A stretch of DNA of 64,000 nucleotides from Amaricoccus sp. (GTDB lineage: Bacteria > Pseudomonadota > Alphaproteobacteria > Rhodobacterales > Rhodobacteraceae). How positions within the stretch are numbered: position 1 is the stretch's first letter; each line of letters begins with the position of its first letter. Position numbers and translations under genes: made by a program. The stretch lies in contig NZ_JAGOMQ010000002.1 in NCBI RefSeq assembly GCF_017993425.1, positions 1-64,000 of the forward strand, in the 5' to 3' direction. The notes below the pieces were generated by a model. It made no database searches and was not told where the DNA came from. It saw only the letters and a program-made list of their open reading frames with translations. Below are positions 30,072 through 39,648 of the stretch, piece by piece.

Positions 30072-30833
30072 ATGACGCTCAGCCCCGCCGACAACGCCAA
30101 GCGCGCCGCCGCCGCCCAGGCGCTCGGGCTCGTCACGCCGGGAATGCGCCTCGGGCTCGGCTCGGGCTCGACCGCGGCCTGGTTCGTGCGCCTGCTCGGC
30201 GAGCGGGTGCGCGCCGGGCTCGACGTCGCCTGCGTCGCCACCTCGAGCGGCACCGTCCGCATCGCCGAGGCGGAGGGCGTGCCCCTGACCACGCTCGCCG
30301 AGCTCGGCCGGCTGGAGCTGACCGTCGACGGCGCCGACGAGATCGACCCGGACCTCGCGCTGATCAAGGGCGGCGGCGCCGCGCTCCTGCAGGAGAAGAT
30401 CGTCGCCGCCGCCTCCGACCGCTTCGTGATCGTCGGCGACGACAGCAAGCGCATCACCACGCTGGGGGCGTTCCCGCTGCCCGTCGAGGTGGTGCGCTTC
30501 GGCTGGACCGCCACGCGCGACGCGATCGCGGCGCTGCTCGCCCGCGCCGATGTCGGCGGCCGCGAGATCGTGCCGCGCATGTCGGGCGAGGAGCTGCTCG
30601 TCACCGACGAGGGGCATTTCATCCTCGACCTGCACCTCCGCCGCATCGGCGACGCCGAGGCGCTGGCGGCGGCGCTGAACGCCATTCCGGGCGTGGTCGA
30701 GAGCGGCCTCTTCGTCGGCATGGCCGAGCGGGCGATCATCGGCCATGTCGACGGCCGCGTGGAGGAGATCCTGCCCTCCGGCCCGGCGCGCGACGACTTC
30801 GTCGACGAAGCGATGCGCAGCGCGGACGCGTGA
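30072..30833 (+). CDS. rpiA: ribose-5-phosphate isomerase A
   Basis: 253-residue pentose phosphate enzyme converting ribose-5-phosphate and ribulose-5-phosphate. Motifs: GLGSGSTAAWFVRLLG (phosphate loop), TVDGADEIDPDLALIKGGGAALLQEKI with the catalytic Glu/Asp residues, and VGDDSKRITTLG. Slightly longer than E. coli RpiA because of a C-terminal tail. It begins a cluster with gor, hflK and hflC that is conserved in Rhodobacterales. The next start codon lies 7 bases after its stop. Confidence 0.96.
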   Translation: MTLSPADNAKRAAAAQALGLVTPGMRLGLGSGSTAAWFVRLLGERVRAGLDVACVATSSGTVRIAEAEGVPLTTLAELGRLELTVDGADEIDPDLALIKGGGAALLQEKIVAAASDRFVIVGDDSKRITTLGAFPLPVEVVRFGWTATRDAIAALLARADVGGREIVPRMSGEELLVTDEGHFILDLHLRRIGDAEALAAALNAIPGVVESGLFVGMAERAIIGHVDGRVEEILPSGPARDDFVDEAMRSADA

Positions 30834-30840
30834 GGGAGCG

Positions 30841-32229
30841 GTGAGCGATCCCTTCGACCTCGACCTCTTCGTCGTCGGCGGCGGCTCGGGCGGCGTCCGG
30901 GCGGCGCGGATCGCCGCCGGCTACGGCGCCCGCGTGGCGCTGGCCGAGGAATACCGGGTCGGCGGCACCTGCGTGATCCGCGGCTGCGTGCCGAAGAAGC
31001 TCTTCGTCTACGCCTCCGCCTTCCGCGACGCCTTCGAGGACGCCGCCGGCTACGGCTGGGACGTGGGCGCCCCCCCGCGCTTCGACTGGGCCCGCTTCCG
31101 CGCGGCGCGCGACGCCGAGATCGACCGGCTGGAGGCCGCCTACCGCGACGGGCTGCGCGCCGCCGGCGTGACGGTCCACGACGCGCGGGCGGTCCTCGTC
31201 GACCCGCACCGCGTGCGGCTCTCGACCGGCGAGGAGCTGACGGCGAAGCACATCCTCGTCGCTGCCGGCGGCGCGCCGCGGCCGCCCGGGTTCCCCGGCG
31301 CCGAGCTCGCGGTCAGCTCCAACGAGATGTTCCGCCTGCCGTCGCAGCCGCGGCGTATGGTCGTGCTCGGCGGCGGCTACATCGCCTGCGAGTTCGCCGG
31401 GATCATGAACGGGCTCGGGACGGAGGTGGTCCAGCTCTACCGCGGGCCGCAGATCCTGCGCGGCTTCGACGACGACCTGCGCGCCCATGTCGGCGACGCC
31501 ATGCGCCGCCGCGGCGTGGACCTGCGCACCGGGACGGACGTCGCCGCCATCGAGCGCACCGGCGACGGCCTGCGGGTGACCACCGACGCCGGCGAGGCGA
31601 TCGACGTCGACCTCGTCCTCGCCGCCACCGGCCGCGCCGCCGCGACAGCGGGCCTCGGGCTCGAGGCGCTCGGCGTGCGGCTCGGCAAGGACGGCGCGAT
31701 CGCGGTCGACGAGTGGTCGCAGACCGCGGTGCCCTCGATCTACGCCGTCGGCGACGTCACCGGCCGCGCGGCGCTGACCCCGGTGGCGATCCGCGACGGC
31801 CACGCCTTCGCCGACACCGTCTTCGGCGCCCGCCCGACGCCCGCCTGGAGCAAGCTCATCGCCACGGCGATCTTCACCCAGCCGGAGATCGGCACGATCG
31901 GCCCCGGCGAGGCCGAGGCGCGCAAGCGTGGCCCGGTCCGGGTGTTCCGCGAGAGCTTCCGCCCGATGCTGAACATCCTCGCCGGCCGCGACGAGCGCAC
32001 CCTGATGAAGCTCGTCGTCGACGCCCGCGACGACCGCGTGCTCGGCTGCCACATCGTCGGCCACGCGGCCGGCGAGATGGTCCAGCTCGCCGCCGTCGCG
32101 ATCGGCATGGGGGCGACCAAGGCCGATTTCGACCGGACGATGGCGGTGCATCCCACCGCCGCGGAGGAGCTCGTGACCATGCGGCGCGGCGTCTCCGATC
32201 TTGACACCGCCGAGGCAGGGGTCACTTGA
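30841..32229 (+). CDS. gor: glutathione reductase
   Basis: 462-residue FAD-dependent disulfide reductase that regenerates GSH with NADPH. The FAD motif VVGGGSGGVRAARIAA is at the N-terminus, and the redox-active disulfide GGTCVIRGCVPKKLF is at about residues 41–55. The NADPH-binding GGGYIACEFAGIMNGLG region follows, and the C-terminal HPTAAEELVTMR carries the catalytic His-Glu pair. The combination with plant/alphaproteobacterial-type spacing favours glutathione reductase over mercuric or dihydrolipoyl reductase. Starts with GTG 7 bases after rpiA. Confidence 0.94.
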   Translation: MSDPFDLDLFVVGGGSGGVRAARIAAGYGARVALAEEYRVGGTCVIRGCVPKKLFVYASAFRDAFEDAAGYGWDVGAPPRFDWARFRAARDAEIDRLEAAYRDGLRAAGVTVHDARAVLVDPHRVRLSTGEELTAKHILVAAGGAPRPPGFPGAELAVSSNEMFRLPSQPRRMVVLGGGYIACEFAGIMNGLGTEVVQLYRGPQILRGFDDDLRAHVGDAMRRRGVDLRTGTDVAAIERTGDGLRVTTDAGEAIDVDLVLAATGRAAATAGLGLEALGVRLGKDGAIAVDEWSQTAVPSIYAVGDVTGRAALTPVAIRDGHAFADTVFGARPTPAWSKLIATAIFTQPEIGTIGPGEAEARKRGPVRVFRESFRPMLNILAGRDERTLMKLVVDARDDRVLGCHIVGHAAGEMVQLAAVAIGMGATKADFDRTMAVHPTAAEELVTMRRGVSDLDTAEAGVT

Positions 32230-32268
32230 GGCCTGCCTGCCCGCGACGACCGAGGAGTTGAGGACCCG

Positions 32269-33489
32269 ATGCCATACAGCAACAACGGCGGCCCCTGGGG
32301 CGGCGGAGGCGGCAAGGGCCGCGGGCGCGGCCCCTGGGGCGGCAAGGGGTCCGGCGGCGACGGCTCCGGCGGCGGCGGCGGAGGCGGCGGCCCGGGCGGC
32401 CAGCCGCCGATCCCCGACATCGACGAGATCGTCCGCAAGGGCCAGGAGCAGCTCAAGATCCTGATGGGCGGCGGCCGCGGCGGCGCGCGCGGGCCGGGCG
32501 GGCAGGGCGGCGGCATCGGCCGCCGCGGCGTCTACCTCGCCGTCGTCGGCGCGGCGCTCGTCTGGGCGTTCATGTCCTTCTACACCGTCCGCCCCGAGGA
32601 GCAGTCCGTCGAGCTCACCTTCGGCGAGTGCCGCGGCGACTGCATCGGCCAGCCCGGCCTCAACTTCGCGCCCTGGCCGGTGGTCACCCGCGAGATCGTG
32701 CAGACGACCGGCGAGCGTACCGAGGAGATCGGCTCCGGCCAGCTCCGCGGCACCTCGGCCGGCCTGATGCTGACCGGCGACGAGAACATCGTCGACATCA
32801 CCTTCCAGACCGTCTGGAACGTCCGCGACCCGGCCGCCTTCCTCTTCAACCTCGCCGACCCGGAGGCCACCATCCAGGCCGTCTCGGAATCGGCGATGCG
32901 CGAGGTGGTGTCGCGCTCCGACCTGTCGCCGATCCTCAGCCGCGACCGCGGGGCGATCAGCCAGGAGGTGCAGGAGCTGATCCAGAAGACCCTCGACGAC
33001 TACGGCTCCGGCGTGAACGTCGTCCGGGTGAACTTCCTCAAGGCCGACCCGCCCGAGCAGGTGATCGACGCCTTCCGCGAGGTCCAGGCAGCCCGCCAGG
33101 AGCGCTCGACGCTGCAGAACCGCGCCGACGCCTACGCCAACGAGACGCTCGCCGCCGCCCGCGGCCGCTCCGCGCAGATCCTCCAGGAATCCGAGAGCTA
33201 CCGCGCCCAGCAGGTCAACTCGGCCCAGGGCGAGGCCAGCCGCTTCTCGGCGGTGCTCGCCGAATACCTCAAGGCGCCCGAGGTGACGCGCGAGCGGCTC
33301 TACATCGAGACGATGGAGGGGGTGTTCGGCGACGTCGACACGTTCCTCGTCGACACGCCGAACGCCGCCGGCGGCGGGGTCGTGCCCTACCTGCCGCTCA
33401 ACGAGCTCCGGCGCGCCCCGGCCGCCCCGTCGCCGGCCCGGCCGGCGACGGCCGGCTCGACCGCCGCTACCGGGGGGGTCTCCGAATGA
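32269..33489 (+). CDS. hflK: FtsH protease modulator HflK
   Basis: 406-residue membrane-anchored SPFH/prohibitin-family protein that with HflC forms a large cage around FtsH and controls its proteolysis. A very glycine-rich cytoplasmic N-terminus (about 1–85) precedes one transmembrane helix (about 87–105), then the periplasmic SPFH domain beginning YTVRPEEQSVELTFGE and a long helical coiled-coil (VQAARQERSTLQNRADAYANE region). Its TGA overlaps the hflC ATG by 4 bases. The proline/alanine-rich C-terminus is weakly conserved. Confidence 0.95.
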   Translation: MPYSNNGGPWGGGGGKGRGRGPWGGKGSGGDGSGGGGGGGGPGGQPPIPDIDEIVRKGQEQLKILMGGGRGGARGPGGQGGGIGRRGVYLAVVGAALVWAFMSFYTVRPEEQSVELTFGECRGDCIGQPGLNFAPWPVVTREIVQTTGERTEEIGSGQLRGTSAGLMLTGDENIVDITFQTVWNVRDPAAFLFNLADPEATIQAVSESAMREVVSRSDLSPILSRDRGAISQEVQELIQKTLDDYGSGVNVVRVNFLKADPPEQVIDAFREVQAARQERSTLQNRADAYANETLAAARGRSAQILQESESYRAQQVNSAQGEASRFSAVLAEYLKAPEVTRERLYIETMEGVFGDVDTFLVDTPNAAGGGVVPYLPLNELRRAPAAPSPARPATAGSTAATGGVSE

Positions 33490-34442
33490 GCCGCCGCATG
33501 CCGCTGCTGATCGGGGCGCTGATCGCCCTCGTCTTCATCGCCTTCAACACCTTCTTCATCGTCGACGAGCGCGAGAAGGCCATGGTGCTCCAGTTCGGGC
33601 AGGTGCGCTCGATCAAGGAGGACCCCGGCCTCGGCTTCAAGATCCCCTTCGTGCAGAACGTCGTCTTCTACGACGGCCGCATCCAGGGCATCGACACGCC
33701 CTCGCTCGAGGTGACGCCGCTCGACGACCGCCGGCTGATCGTCGACGCCTTCGCGCGCTGGCGCATCGCCGACGTCGGGCAGTTCCGCCGCGCCGTCGGC
33801 GCCGGCGGCATGCAGGTCGCCTCGCAGCGGCTCGAATCGATCCTCAACGCCAACACGCGCGAGGTGCTCGGCTCGGTGCGCTCCGAGGCGGTGCTCTCCG
33901 CCGACCGCGTCGGGCTGATGAACCGCATCCGCGACCAGGCGATCGCCGAGGCGCGCGCCCTCGGCGTCGACGTGATCGACGTGCGGCTGAAGCGCGCCGA
34001 CCTGCCGGAGCAGAACCTCGAGGCGACCTTCCAGCGCATGCAGGCCGAGCGCCAGCGCGAGGCGGCCGACGAGCGCGCCCGCGGCAACGAGGCGGCGCAG
34101 CGGGTGCGCGCGCAGGCCGACCGCACCGCGGTGGAGATCGTCTCCGAGGCCGAGCGCGACGCCAACGTCATCCGCGGCGAGGCCGACGCCGAGCGGAACG
34201 CCATCCTCGCCGAGGCCTTCGGGGCGGACCAGGAGTTCTTCGCCTTCATCCGCTCGATGCAGGCCTACCGGAACGCGCTCCGCGGCGGCAACACCACGCT
34301 GATGGTCGAGCCGGACAGCGCCTTCTTCGACTACCTGAAGTCGCCCCACGCCGCCGGCGCGCCCGTCCCGCCGCCCGCGCCGGAGGCCGGCGGCGAGAGC
34401 TCGGCTGCGCCCTCCGCCGCCTCCCGCACGGCGGCCGACTGA
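33486..34442 (+). CDS. hflC: FtsH protease modulator HflC
   Basis: 318-residue partner of HflK. A short cytoplasmic N-terminus and one transmembrane helix (about 7–26, LLIGALIALVFIAFNTFFIV) lead into VDEREKAMVLQFGQ and the SPFH domain. RLKRADLPEQNLEATFQRMQAER marks the helical region, and SMQAYRNAL precedes a proline/alanine-rich tail. Coupled to hflK. The serine protease gene that often follows hflKC is absent; a gltS homologue follows instead. Confidence 0.95.
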   Translation: MSRRMPLLIGALIALVFIAFNTFFIVDEREKAMVLQFGQVRSIKEDPGLGFKIPFVQNVVFYDGRIQGIDTPSLEVTPLDDRRLIVDAFARWRIADVGQFRRAVGAGGMQVASQRLESILNANTREVLGSVRSEAVLSADRVGLMNRIRDQAIAEARALGVDVIDVRLKRADLPEQNLEATFQRMQAERQREAADERARGNEAAQRVRAQADRTAVEIVSEAERDANVIRGEADAERNAILAEAFGADQEFFAFIRSMQAYRNALRGGNTTLMVEPDSAFFDYLKSPHAAGAPVPPPAPEAGGESSAAPSAASRTAAD

Positions 34443-34521
34443 TCCCGCACGGGGCTCCCGCCCTCCGGGGCGCGGGGCCCTCCGTGCGACGGCGGCCCGG
34501 GCCAGACCGATCGGCAGCGCC

Positions 34522-35733
34522 ATGACCCAGATCCAGTTCCCGGACTTCATGGCCGTCATCTTCGGCCTGATCGCCTACCTCCTCGGCGAGGCGATCAACG
34601 ACCGCGTCGGCCTGCTGCGCCGCTTCAACATCCCCGATCCGGTCACCGGGGGCCTGCTGCTCGCCCTCGCCTTCTTCGCGCTCCAGAAGGCCGGCCTCGC
34701 CGAGGTGCGCTTCGAGACGCAGGCGCGCGACGTGCTGCTGCTGATCTTCTTCACGTCGATCGGGCTCAACGCCCGCGTCGCCGACCTCCGCCACGGCGGC
34801 CGGCCGCTCCTGATCCTGATCGGCCTCACCTCGGTCCTGCTCATCCTGCAGAACCTCGTCGGCGGCCTCGCCGCCGTGCTCGCGGGCCTGCCCATGGGCT
34901 TCGGCGTCGCGCTCGGCTCCACCTCGCTCCTCGGCGGGCATGGCACGATGATCGCCTGGTCGGGCGAGCTCGACGCCATGGGCCTGACCGGCGCGCCCGA
35001 GGCCGGCATCGCCATGGCGACGCTCGGCCTCGTCGCCGGCGCGGTGATCGGCGGCCCGCTCGCCAAGGCGCTGATCGAGCCGCGCGGCCTGCATTCCGAC
35101 GAGCCGGGCGAGATCAATCCCGTCGGCCTGCCCGACGCCACGCCGGGCGCGCTCCTCGTCTCGCGGAGCGAGCTGATGCGGGCGCTCCTCGTGACGATGA
35201 TCTGCATCGCGGGCGGCTTCCTCGTCCACCGCGCCTTCGTCGGCGCGACCGGGATCACCGTGCCGCTCTTCGTGCCGTGCCTGCTCGTCGGCATGGCCAT
35301 GGGCAACGGCCTCGCGCTCTTCCCGCGCCTGCCGCCGGTGGCGCACACCCCGGCGCTGTCGCTGCTCTCCGAGTTCGCCCTCGGCGTCTTCCTCGCCATC
35401 TCGCTGATGGCGCTGCAGCTCTGGGCGCTCGCCGGCATGGCCGGCACGCTCCTCGCCGTCCTCGCGGTGCAGACCGCGCTGGCCGTCGGCGTCTCCGCCT
35501 TCCTCGCCTTCCGGTTCCTCGGCCGCGACTACCAGGCCGCGGTGCTCTCGGCGGGCTATGCGAGCTTCGTCGTCGGCGCGACCCCGACCGCGATCGCCAC
35601 GATGACCGCGGTCACCAAGAAATACGGCCCCTGCGCCGCCGCCTTCCTCGTGCTGCCGCTGGTCTCGGCGCTCTTCGTCGACATCGCCAACGCCCTCGTC
35701 ACCCAGGCCTTCCTCGCCCTCTGGGCGCCCTGA
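34522..35733 (+). CDS. gltS: sodium/glutamate symporter GltS
   Basis: 403-residue inner-membrane symporter. About 10–12 transmembrane helices are visible, with two inverted halves carrying pore-loop motifs: GVALGSTSLLGGHGT in the first half and ASFVVGATPTAIATMTAV in the second. Typical family sequences also include FNIPDPVTGGLL near the N-terminus and FFTSIGLNA. Length is normal. It is likely a separate transcription unit because 79 bases separate it from hflC. Confidence 0.93.
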   Translation: MTQIQFPDFMAVIFGLIAYLLGEAINDRVGLLRRFNIPDPVTGGLLLALAFFALQKAGLAEVRFETQARDVLLLIFFTSIGLNARVADLRHGGRPLLILIGLTSVLLILQNLVGGLAAVLAGLPMGFGVALGSTSLLGGHGTMIAWSGELDAMGLTGAPEAGIAMATLGLVAGAVIGGPLAKALIEPRGLHSDEPGEINPVGLPDATPGALLVSRSELMRALLVTMICIAGGFLVHRAFVGATGITVPLFVPCLLVGMAMGNGLALFPRLPPVAHTPALSLLSEFALGVFLAISLMALQLWALAGMAGTLLAVLAVQTALAVGVSAFLAFRFLGRDYQAAVLSAGYASFVVGATPTAIATMTAVTKKYGPCAAAFLVLPLVSALFVDIANALVTQAFLALWAP

Positions 35734-35771
35734 CGCTGTCAATCCGGCGCGCGTCGTGGCACGCTCGCCGG

Positions 35772-36347
35772 ATGCAGCCGCTTCGCTACTCGATCAACGT
35801 CACGCTGGACGGGTGCTGCGACCACCGCGCCATGATCGCCGACGAGTCGCTGCATCGCCACGCCGCCGCGGGCATCGCCGCCGCCGACGCGCTGGTCCTC
35901 GGCCGGGTGACCTACCAGATGATGGAGGACGCCTGGCGCCCGCTGGTGCAGAAGGGCGAGCGGGCCGAGTGGATGGCGGACTGGATGGAGCCCTTCGCCC
36001 GCACCATCGACGCCGTGCCCAAATACGTCGTCTCCGACAGCCTCGACCACGTCGACTGGAACGCCGAGCTGGTGCGCGGCGCCCGGCTGGAGGAGACCAT
36101 CCGCCAGCTCCGCCGCCAGCCCGGCCGCGGCCTCGCCCTCGGCGGCCTGACGCTGCCGCTGGCGCTGGCCGGGCTCGGCCTGATCGATGAGTACGAGCTG
36201 ATCCTGCATCCGCGCATCGTCGGGCGCGGGCCGACGCTCTTCGCCGGCCTGACCCGGCCCCTCGACCTCGAGCCCGTCGGCCGGACGGAGCTCGCCTCCG
36301 GCGCCGTGGCGACGCGCTATGTCCCGCGGGCGCCTGCCCCCGCGTGA
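35772..36347 (+). CDS. dihydrofolate reductase-like (RibD C-terminal) protein
   Basis: 191-residue member of the RibD C-terminal/YyaP-YwjB reductase group. Features: YSINVTLDGCCDH near the N-terminus, a central ALVLGRVTYQMMEDAW motif, KYVVSDSL, and the C-terminal LALGGLTLPLALAGLGLIDEYELILHPRIVGRGPTLF substrate/NADPH region. Members reduce pterin- or flavin-like substrates or unknown compounds; few have assigned functions. Start at 35772. Repeat R2 copy 1 begins about 30 bases after its stop. Confidence 0.9.
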   Translation: MQPLRYSINVTLDGCCDHRAMIADESLHRHAAAGIAAADALVLGRVTYQMMEDAWRPLVQKGERAEWMADWMEPFARTIDAVPKYVVSDSLDHVDWNAELVRGARLEETIRQLRRQPGRGLALGGLTLPLALAGLGLIDEYELILHPRIVGRGPTLFAGLTRPLDLEPVGRTELASGAVATRYVPRAPAPA

Positions 36348-36809
36348 GGCGGCCGGGCTGAGATCGGGCACGCTTCACGACCGTGGAACGAAAGCCCGGC
36401 CGGAAGCAGGTCGCGACGGGTGACGCCAGACGGATTTGACCCGTGGCAAATCCGTCCGCGCTCGCCGGGGCGCTCACGGACGGAGTGCGCTCCCGCAGAA
36501 ATCTGCGCCCCCCACGGCTTCCGCGCGCAACCGCGCTCCAGCCGTCCGGCACGGCGAAAGCCGGGCTTTCGCCTGTCGCGCCGGGCCTCGCGGGCCAGCC
36601 CGCGTCGGTCGATCGGGGCCCCGTGGAGCCAGCAGGGCAGGCAGGCGTCGCGTAGTGCGGAGATCGGGTCAACGCTGGGGAAAAATATCATGTATGTCCC
36701 ACTGTGGGGCACTTGCCCCTCCCGCGCCCCTGGCCCGCGCTTTCCCCTTGACCTCGCGCGGCGCATCCGGTTTGCCCGTCCGGCCCGTCTCCAGCCCCGA
36801 GCCCCTCCC
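36348..36809. other. intergenic region with R2 repeat copy 1 upstream of glyS
   Basis: 462 bases between the DHFR-like gene and glyS. About 280 bases are the R2 repeat. The remaining 36656–36809 lead into the glyS start and should hold the glyS promoter. No glyQ or other gene is found. The longer open frame entering glyS from upstream reads through the repeat and is not the natural start. Confidence 0.65.
36378..36655 (+). repeat. dispersed structured repeat R2, copy 1
   Basis: About 280 bases sharing most of their sequence with copies at 39070–39391 and, inverted, 55205–55488. Two strong hairpins: GACGGATTTG/CAAATCCGTC (36429–36456) and GGCGAAAGCC/GGCTTTCGCC near 36553–36573, where this copy has a C–G pair at the apical position and the other two copies have A–T. 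It lacks an internal block of about 35 bases present in the other copies. No open frame is uniquely conserved, so it is treated as non-coding. Confidence 0.85.
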
Positions 36810-38945
36810 ATGCCCGACCTGCTGCTCGAGCTTCTCTCCGAGGAAATCCCCGCCCGGATGCAGGGCCGGGCCGCCGCGGACCTCAGGAAGCTCGTCACCG
36901 ACGGGCTGGTCGAGCGCGGCCTCACCTATGCCGGCGCCGCCGCCTTCGTCACCCCGCGCCGGCTGGCGCTGGCGATCGAGGGCCTCGCCGAGCGGTCGCC
37001 GGACATGCGCGAGGAGCGCAAGGGCCCCCGCGTCGACGCGCCCCCCGCGGCGATCGAGGGCTTCCTGCGCTCCACCGGCCTCACCCGCGACCAGCTCGAG
37101 ATCCGCGACGACAGGAAGTCGCAGGTCTATTTCGCCGTCACGACCCGCCCCGGCCGCCCGGCCCGCGAGATCGTCGCCGAGACGGTCGAGGCGGCGGTCC
37201 GCGGCTTCCCCTGGCCGAAGTCGATGCGCTGGGGCGAGGGCTCGCTCCGCTGGGTCCGCCCGCTGCACTCGATCCTCTGCGTGCTGACCGACCCGTCGGG
37301 GCGCGAGACGGTGGACCTCGCCATCGACGGCGTCCCCGCCGGCGACGTCACCCGCGGCCACCGCTTCATGGCCCCGGCCGACCTCGTCGTCGGCTCGTTC
37401 GAGGACTACGCCGGCAAGCTCCGCCGCGCCTTCGTGCTGATCGACCCGGCCGAGCGCGCCGGGCGCATCGCCCACGACGCCGCCCAGCAGGCCTTCGCCC
37501 GCGGGCTGGAGGTGGTCGAGGACCCGGGCCTCCTCGCCGAGATCGCCGGCCTCGTCGAATGGCCGGTGACGCTCCTCGGCCAGATCGAGGAGCGCTTCCT
37601 CGGCCTCCCCCCCGAGGTGCTGCGCACCTCGATGCGCGAGCACCAGAAGTTCCTCTCGGTGCGCAACCCGAAGACCGGCCGGATCGAGGGCTACGTCGTC
37701 GTCGCCAACCGCGAGACCTCGGACGCCGGCGCCGCCGTCCTCGCGGGCAACGCCCGCGTGCTGGCGGCGCGCCTCTCCGACGCGGCGTTCTTCTGGGAGA
37801 ACGACCTCGCCACGCCGCTCGCCGACATGGCCGCGAAGCTCGACAGCGTGACCTTCCACAACAAGCTCGGCTCCCAGGGCCAGCGCGTCGGCCGCATCGC
37901 CGATCTCGCCCGCGAGCTCGCGCCCCTCGTCGGCGCCGACCCGGCCGTCGCCGAGCGGGCGGCGCGGCGGGCCAAGGCCGACCTCGCCTCGGCGATGGTC
38001 TACGAGTTCCCCGAGCTTCAGGGCGTGATGGGCCGCTACTACGCCGCCGCGGCTGGCGAGCGCCCCGAGATCGCCGCCGCGGCGCAGGAGCACTACGCCC
38101 CGCTCGGCCCGACGGACGCCGTCCCGACCGCGCCGGTCTCGGTCGCCGTGGCGCTCGCCGACAAGATCGACATGCTGGCGAGCTTCTGGGCGATCGGCGA
38201 GAAGCCGACCGGCTCGGGCGACCCCTTCGCGCTGCGCCGGGCCGGGCTCGGGGTGATCCGCATCCTGCTCGACGGCGGCGTGCGGCTGCGCCTGCTCGAC
38301 GCCTTCCTCGCCCCCGTCCGCCGCAGCCGCGCCGCCATGGCGGCGCTCGCCCCGGCGGGGGACGCGGTTCCCGACCTCTCCGACGACCGGATCGAGCGGG
38401 AATGCGCGCTGGTGCTGGCGGGCGAGCTGCTCGGCTTCCTCGCCGACCGGCTGAAGGTCCACCTGCGCGGCGAGGGGGTGCGCCACGACGTGATCGACGC
38501 CTGCTTCCAGCTCGGCGGCCAGGACGACCTCGTGCTGCTGGTCGCCCGCGTCCGCGCCCTGCAGGACTTCCTCGGGACCGAGGACGGGGCGAACCTGCTG
38601 GCGGGCTATCGCCGCGCCGCGAACATCCTCGCGCAGGAGGAGAAGAAGGACGGGGTGGAGTACTCGCTCGACCCCGAGCCGCGCCTCGCCGAGACCGAGG
38701 CCGAGACGGCGCTCTTCGCGGCCCTCGACGCGGCGGAGGCGGCGCTCGCCCCGGCGCTCGCGGCCGAGGACTTCGCCGCCGCCATGACCGCGCTCGCTCG
38801 CCTGCGCGCCCCGATCGACGCCTTCTTCGAGACGACGACGGTCAACGCCCCGAGCCCGGTCGTCCGCCGCAACCGGCTGTGCCTGCTCAACCGGATCCGG
38901 GTGGTCATGGGCCGCGTGGCCGTGTTCTCGGCGCTGGAGGGCTAG
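36810..38945 (+). CDS. glyS: glycyl-tRNA synthetase beta subunit
   Basis: 711-residue beta subunit of the bacterial heterotetrameric GlyRS. The canonical start [18 protein letters not shown] and the [47 protein letters not shown] and [39 protein letters not shown] motifs are all present, as is the anticodon-binding C-terminus. Length is normal. The alpha subunit gene glyQ, usually immediately upstream, is not here; a repeat and an unrelated reductase occupy that position. The TAG stop is followed by element P copy 2. Confidence 0.97.
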   Translation: MPDLLLELLSEEIPARMQGRAAADLRKLVTDGLVERGLTYAGAAAFVTPRRLALAIEGLAERSPDMREERKGPRVDAPPAAIEGFLRSTGLTRDQLEIRDDRKSQVYFAVTTRPGRPAREIVAETVEAAVRGFPWPKSMRWGEGSLRWVRPLHSILCVLTDPSGRETVDLAIDGVPAGDVTRGHRFMAPADLVVGSFEDYAGKLRRAFVLIDPAERAGRIAHDAAQQAFARGLEVVEDPGLLAEIAGLVEWPVTLLGQIEERFLGLPPEVLRTSMREHQKFLSVRNPKTGRIEGYVVVANRETSDAGAAVLAGNARVLAARLSDAAFFWENDLATPLADMAAKLDSVTFHNKLGSQGQRVGRIADLARELAPLVGADPAVAERAARRAKADLASAMVYEFPELQGVMGRYYAAAAGERPEIAAAAQEHYAPLGPTDAVPTAPVSVAVALADKIDMLASFWAIGEKPTGSGDPFALRRAGLGVIRILLDGGVRLRLLDAFLAPVRRSRAAMAALAPAGDAVPDLSDDRIERECALVLAGELLGFLADRLKVHLRGEGVRHDVIDACFQLGGQDDLVLLVARVRALQDFLGTEDGANLLAGYRRAANILAQEEKKDGVEYSLDPEPRLAETEAETALFAALDAAEAALAPALAAEDFAAAMTALARLRAPIDAFFETTTVNAPSPVVRRNRLCLLNRIRVVMGRVAVFSALEG

Positions 38946-38992
38946 CCCCGGCGCGGGAGGCAGCGGCCCCTTCCGAGCCGCAATCCGGGGTG

Positions 38993-39030
38993 TGTTCACG
39001 CGTGAATATTCGCTAAGCCATTGATTTTAC
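38993..39030 (+). repeat. element P, copy 2
   Basis: TGTTCACGCGTGAATA at 38993–39008 is identical to copy 1. TTGA is again exactly 28 bases from its first base (39021). TAAGC also aligns with copy 1. It lies 47 bases after the glyS stop and about 60 bases before R2 copy 2. Confidence 0.75.
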
Positions 39031-39069
39031 GTGAGTCGTTAACGCAACTTTACCGGGCGCCACACCTGG

Positions 39070-39391
39070 ACGACAGTGGAGAGGAAGCCCGGCTGGAGGC
39101 AGGCCGCGACGGGGACGACAGACGGATTTGACCCGCGGCAAATCCGTCCGCGATCGCCCCTGCGGGGGGCGAGCGCGATGCCGCGCTCGCCGGGGCGATC
39201 ACGGACGGATTGCGCGCTACGGGGAAATCTGGACCCCCCACGGCTTCCGCGCGCAACCGCGCTCCAGCCGTCGGCGCGGCGAAAGCAGTGCTTTCGCTTG
39301 TCGCGCCGTGGCCTCGCGGGCGGAGCCCGCTTCGGTCGGCACGCGCCCCGTGGAGCCAGCAGGGCAGGCAGGGGTCGTGCGGTGTGACCGG
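39070..39391 (+). repeat. dispersed structured repeat R2, copy 2
   Basis: The longest copy, about 320 bases. Hairpin GACGGATTTG/CAAATCCGTC at 39121–39148, an internal pair of CGCTCGC-type segments, and hairpin GCGAAAGCA/TGCTTTCGC near 39280–39297 nested in CGGCGCG/CGCGCCG. It shares a precise common core with copies 1 and 3. Ends in the conserved CCCGTGGAGCCAGCAGGGC tail, also in copy 1. Confidence 0.85.
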
Positions 39392-39610
39392 GCGCCGCGC
39401 TCCACGGCGGAGGCGGCAAGGGTCGACCAGCGGCGATGGCTCGCCTCGCGACGGCTGCCGCAGATTTGTGCGCAAGCAAGCATGGTCGAGATGCCGCCTG
39501 TCCGCATCTGCCCGGGCTCGTCCGATAGCATCGGCCATGAGGGCGTCCGGCTCAGCGGGACCGGGCGCCGAGGGCCGCGGACGGCATGACGCGCGGTCAT
39601 GACGATTTGG

Positions 39611-39648
39611 TTTGCGACGCGGCGATTCGCCGCTATGTTGCACTGCAA
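39611..39648 (+). promoter_or_regulatory. possible leaderless promoter and TTGCACTGCAA dyad of PPDK-like gene
   Basis: TATGTT (39634–39639) is a plausible −10 element with TTGCGA (39612–39617) as −35 at 16-base spacing, which would place the transcript start at or next to the ATG. No Shine-Dalgarno sequence precedes the ATG. The dyad TTGCA-C-TGCAA (39638–39648) abuts the start codon and could be an operator, for example for a PhaR-like regulator of carbon storage, though this is speculative. Confidence 0.4.

Larger units (their letters stand above)
38946..39647. other. intergenic region with P copy 2 and R2 copy 2
   Basis: 702 bases between glyS and the PPDK-like gene. It holds element P (38993–39030), repeat R2 (39070–39391) and a further 256 bases without recognisable features until the promoter-like sequence just before 39648. 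No gene supported. Confidence 0.65.

Noticed and set aside
36420..36809. Upstream extension of glyS through R2
   Set aside because: Reads through the repeat, and the conserved GlyS N-terminus [14 protein letters not shown] starts at 36810.
39128..39589. Short frames sharing [13 protein letters not shown] segments between R2 copies
   Set aside because: No single frame is conserved better than the rest; repeat identity is enough to explain it.
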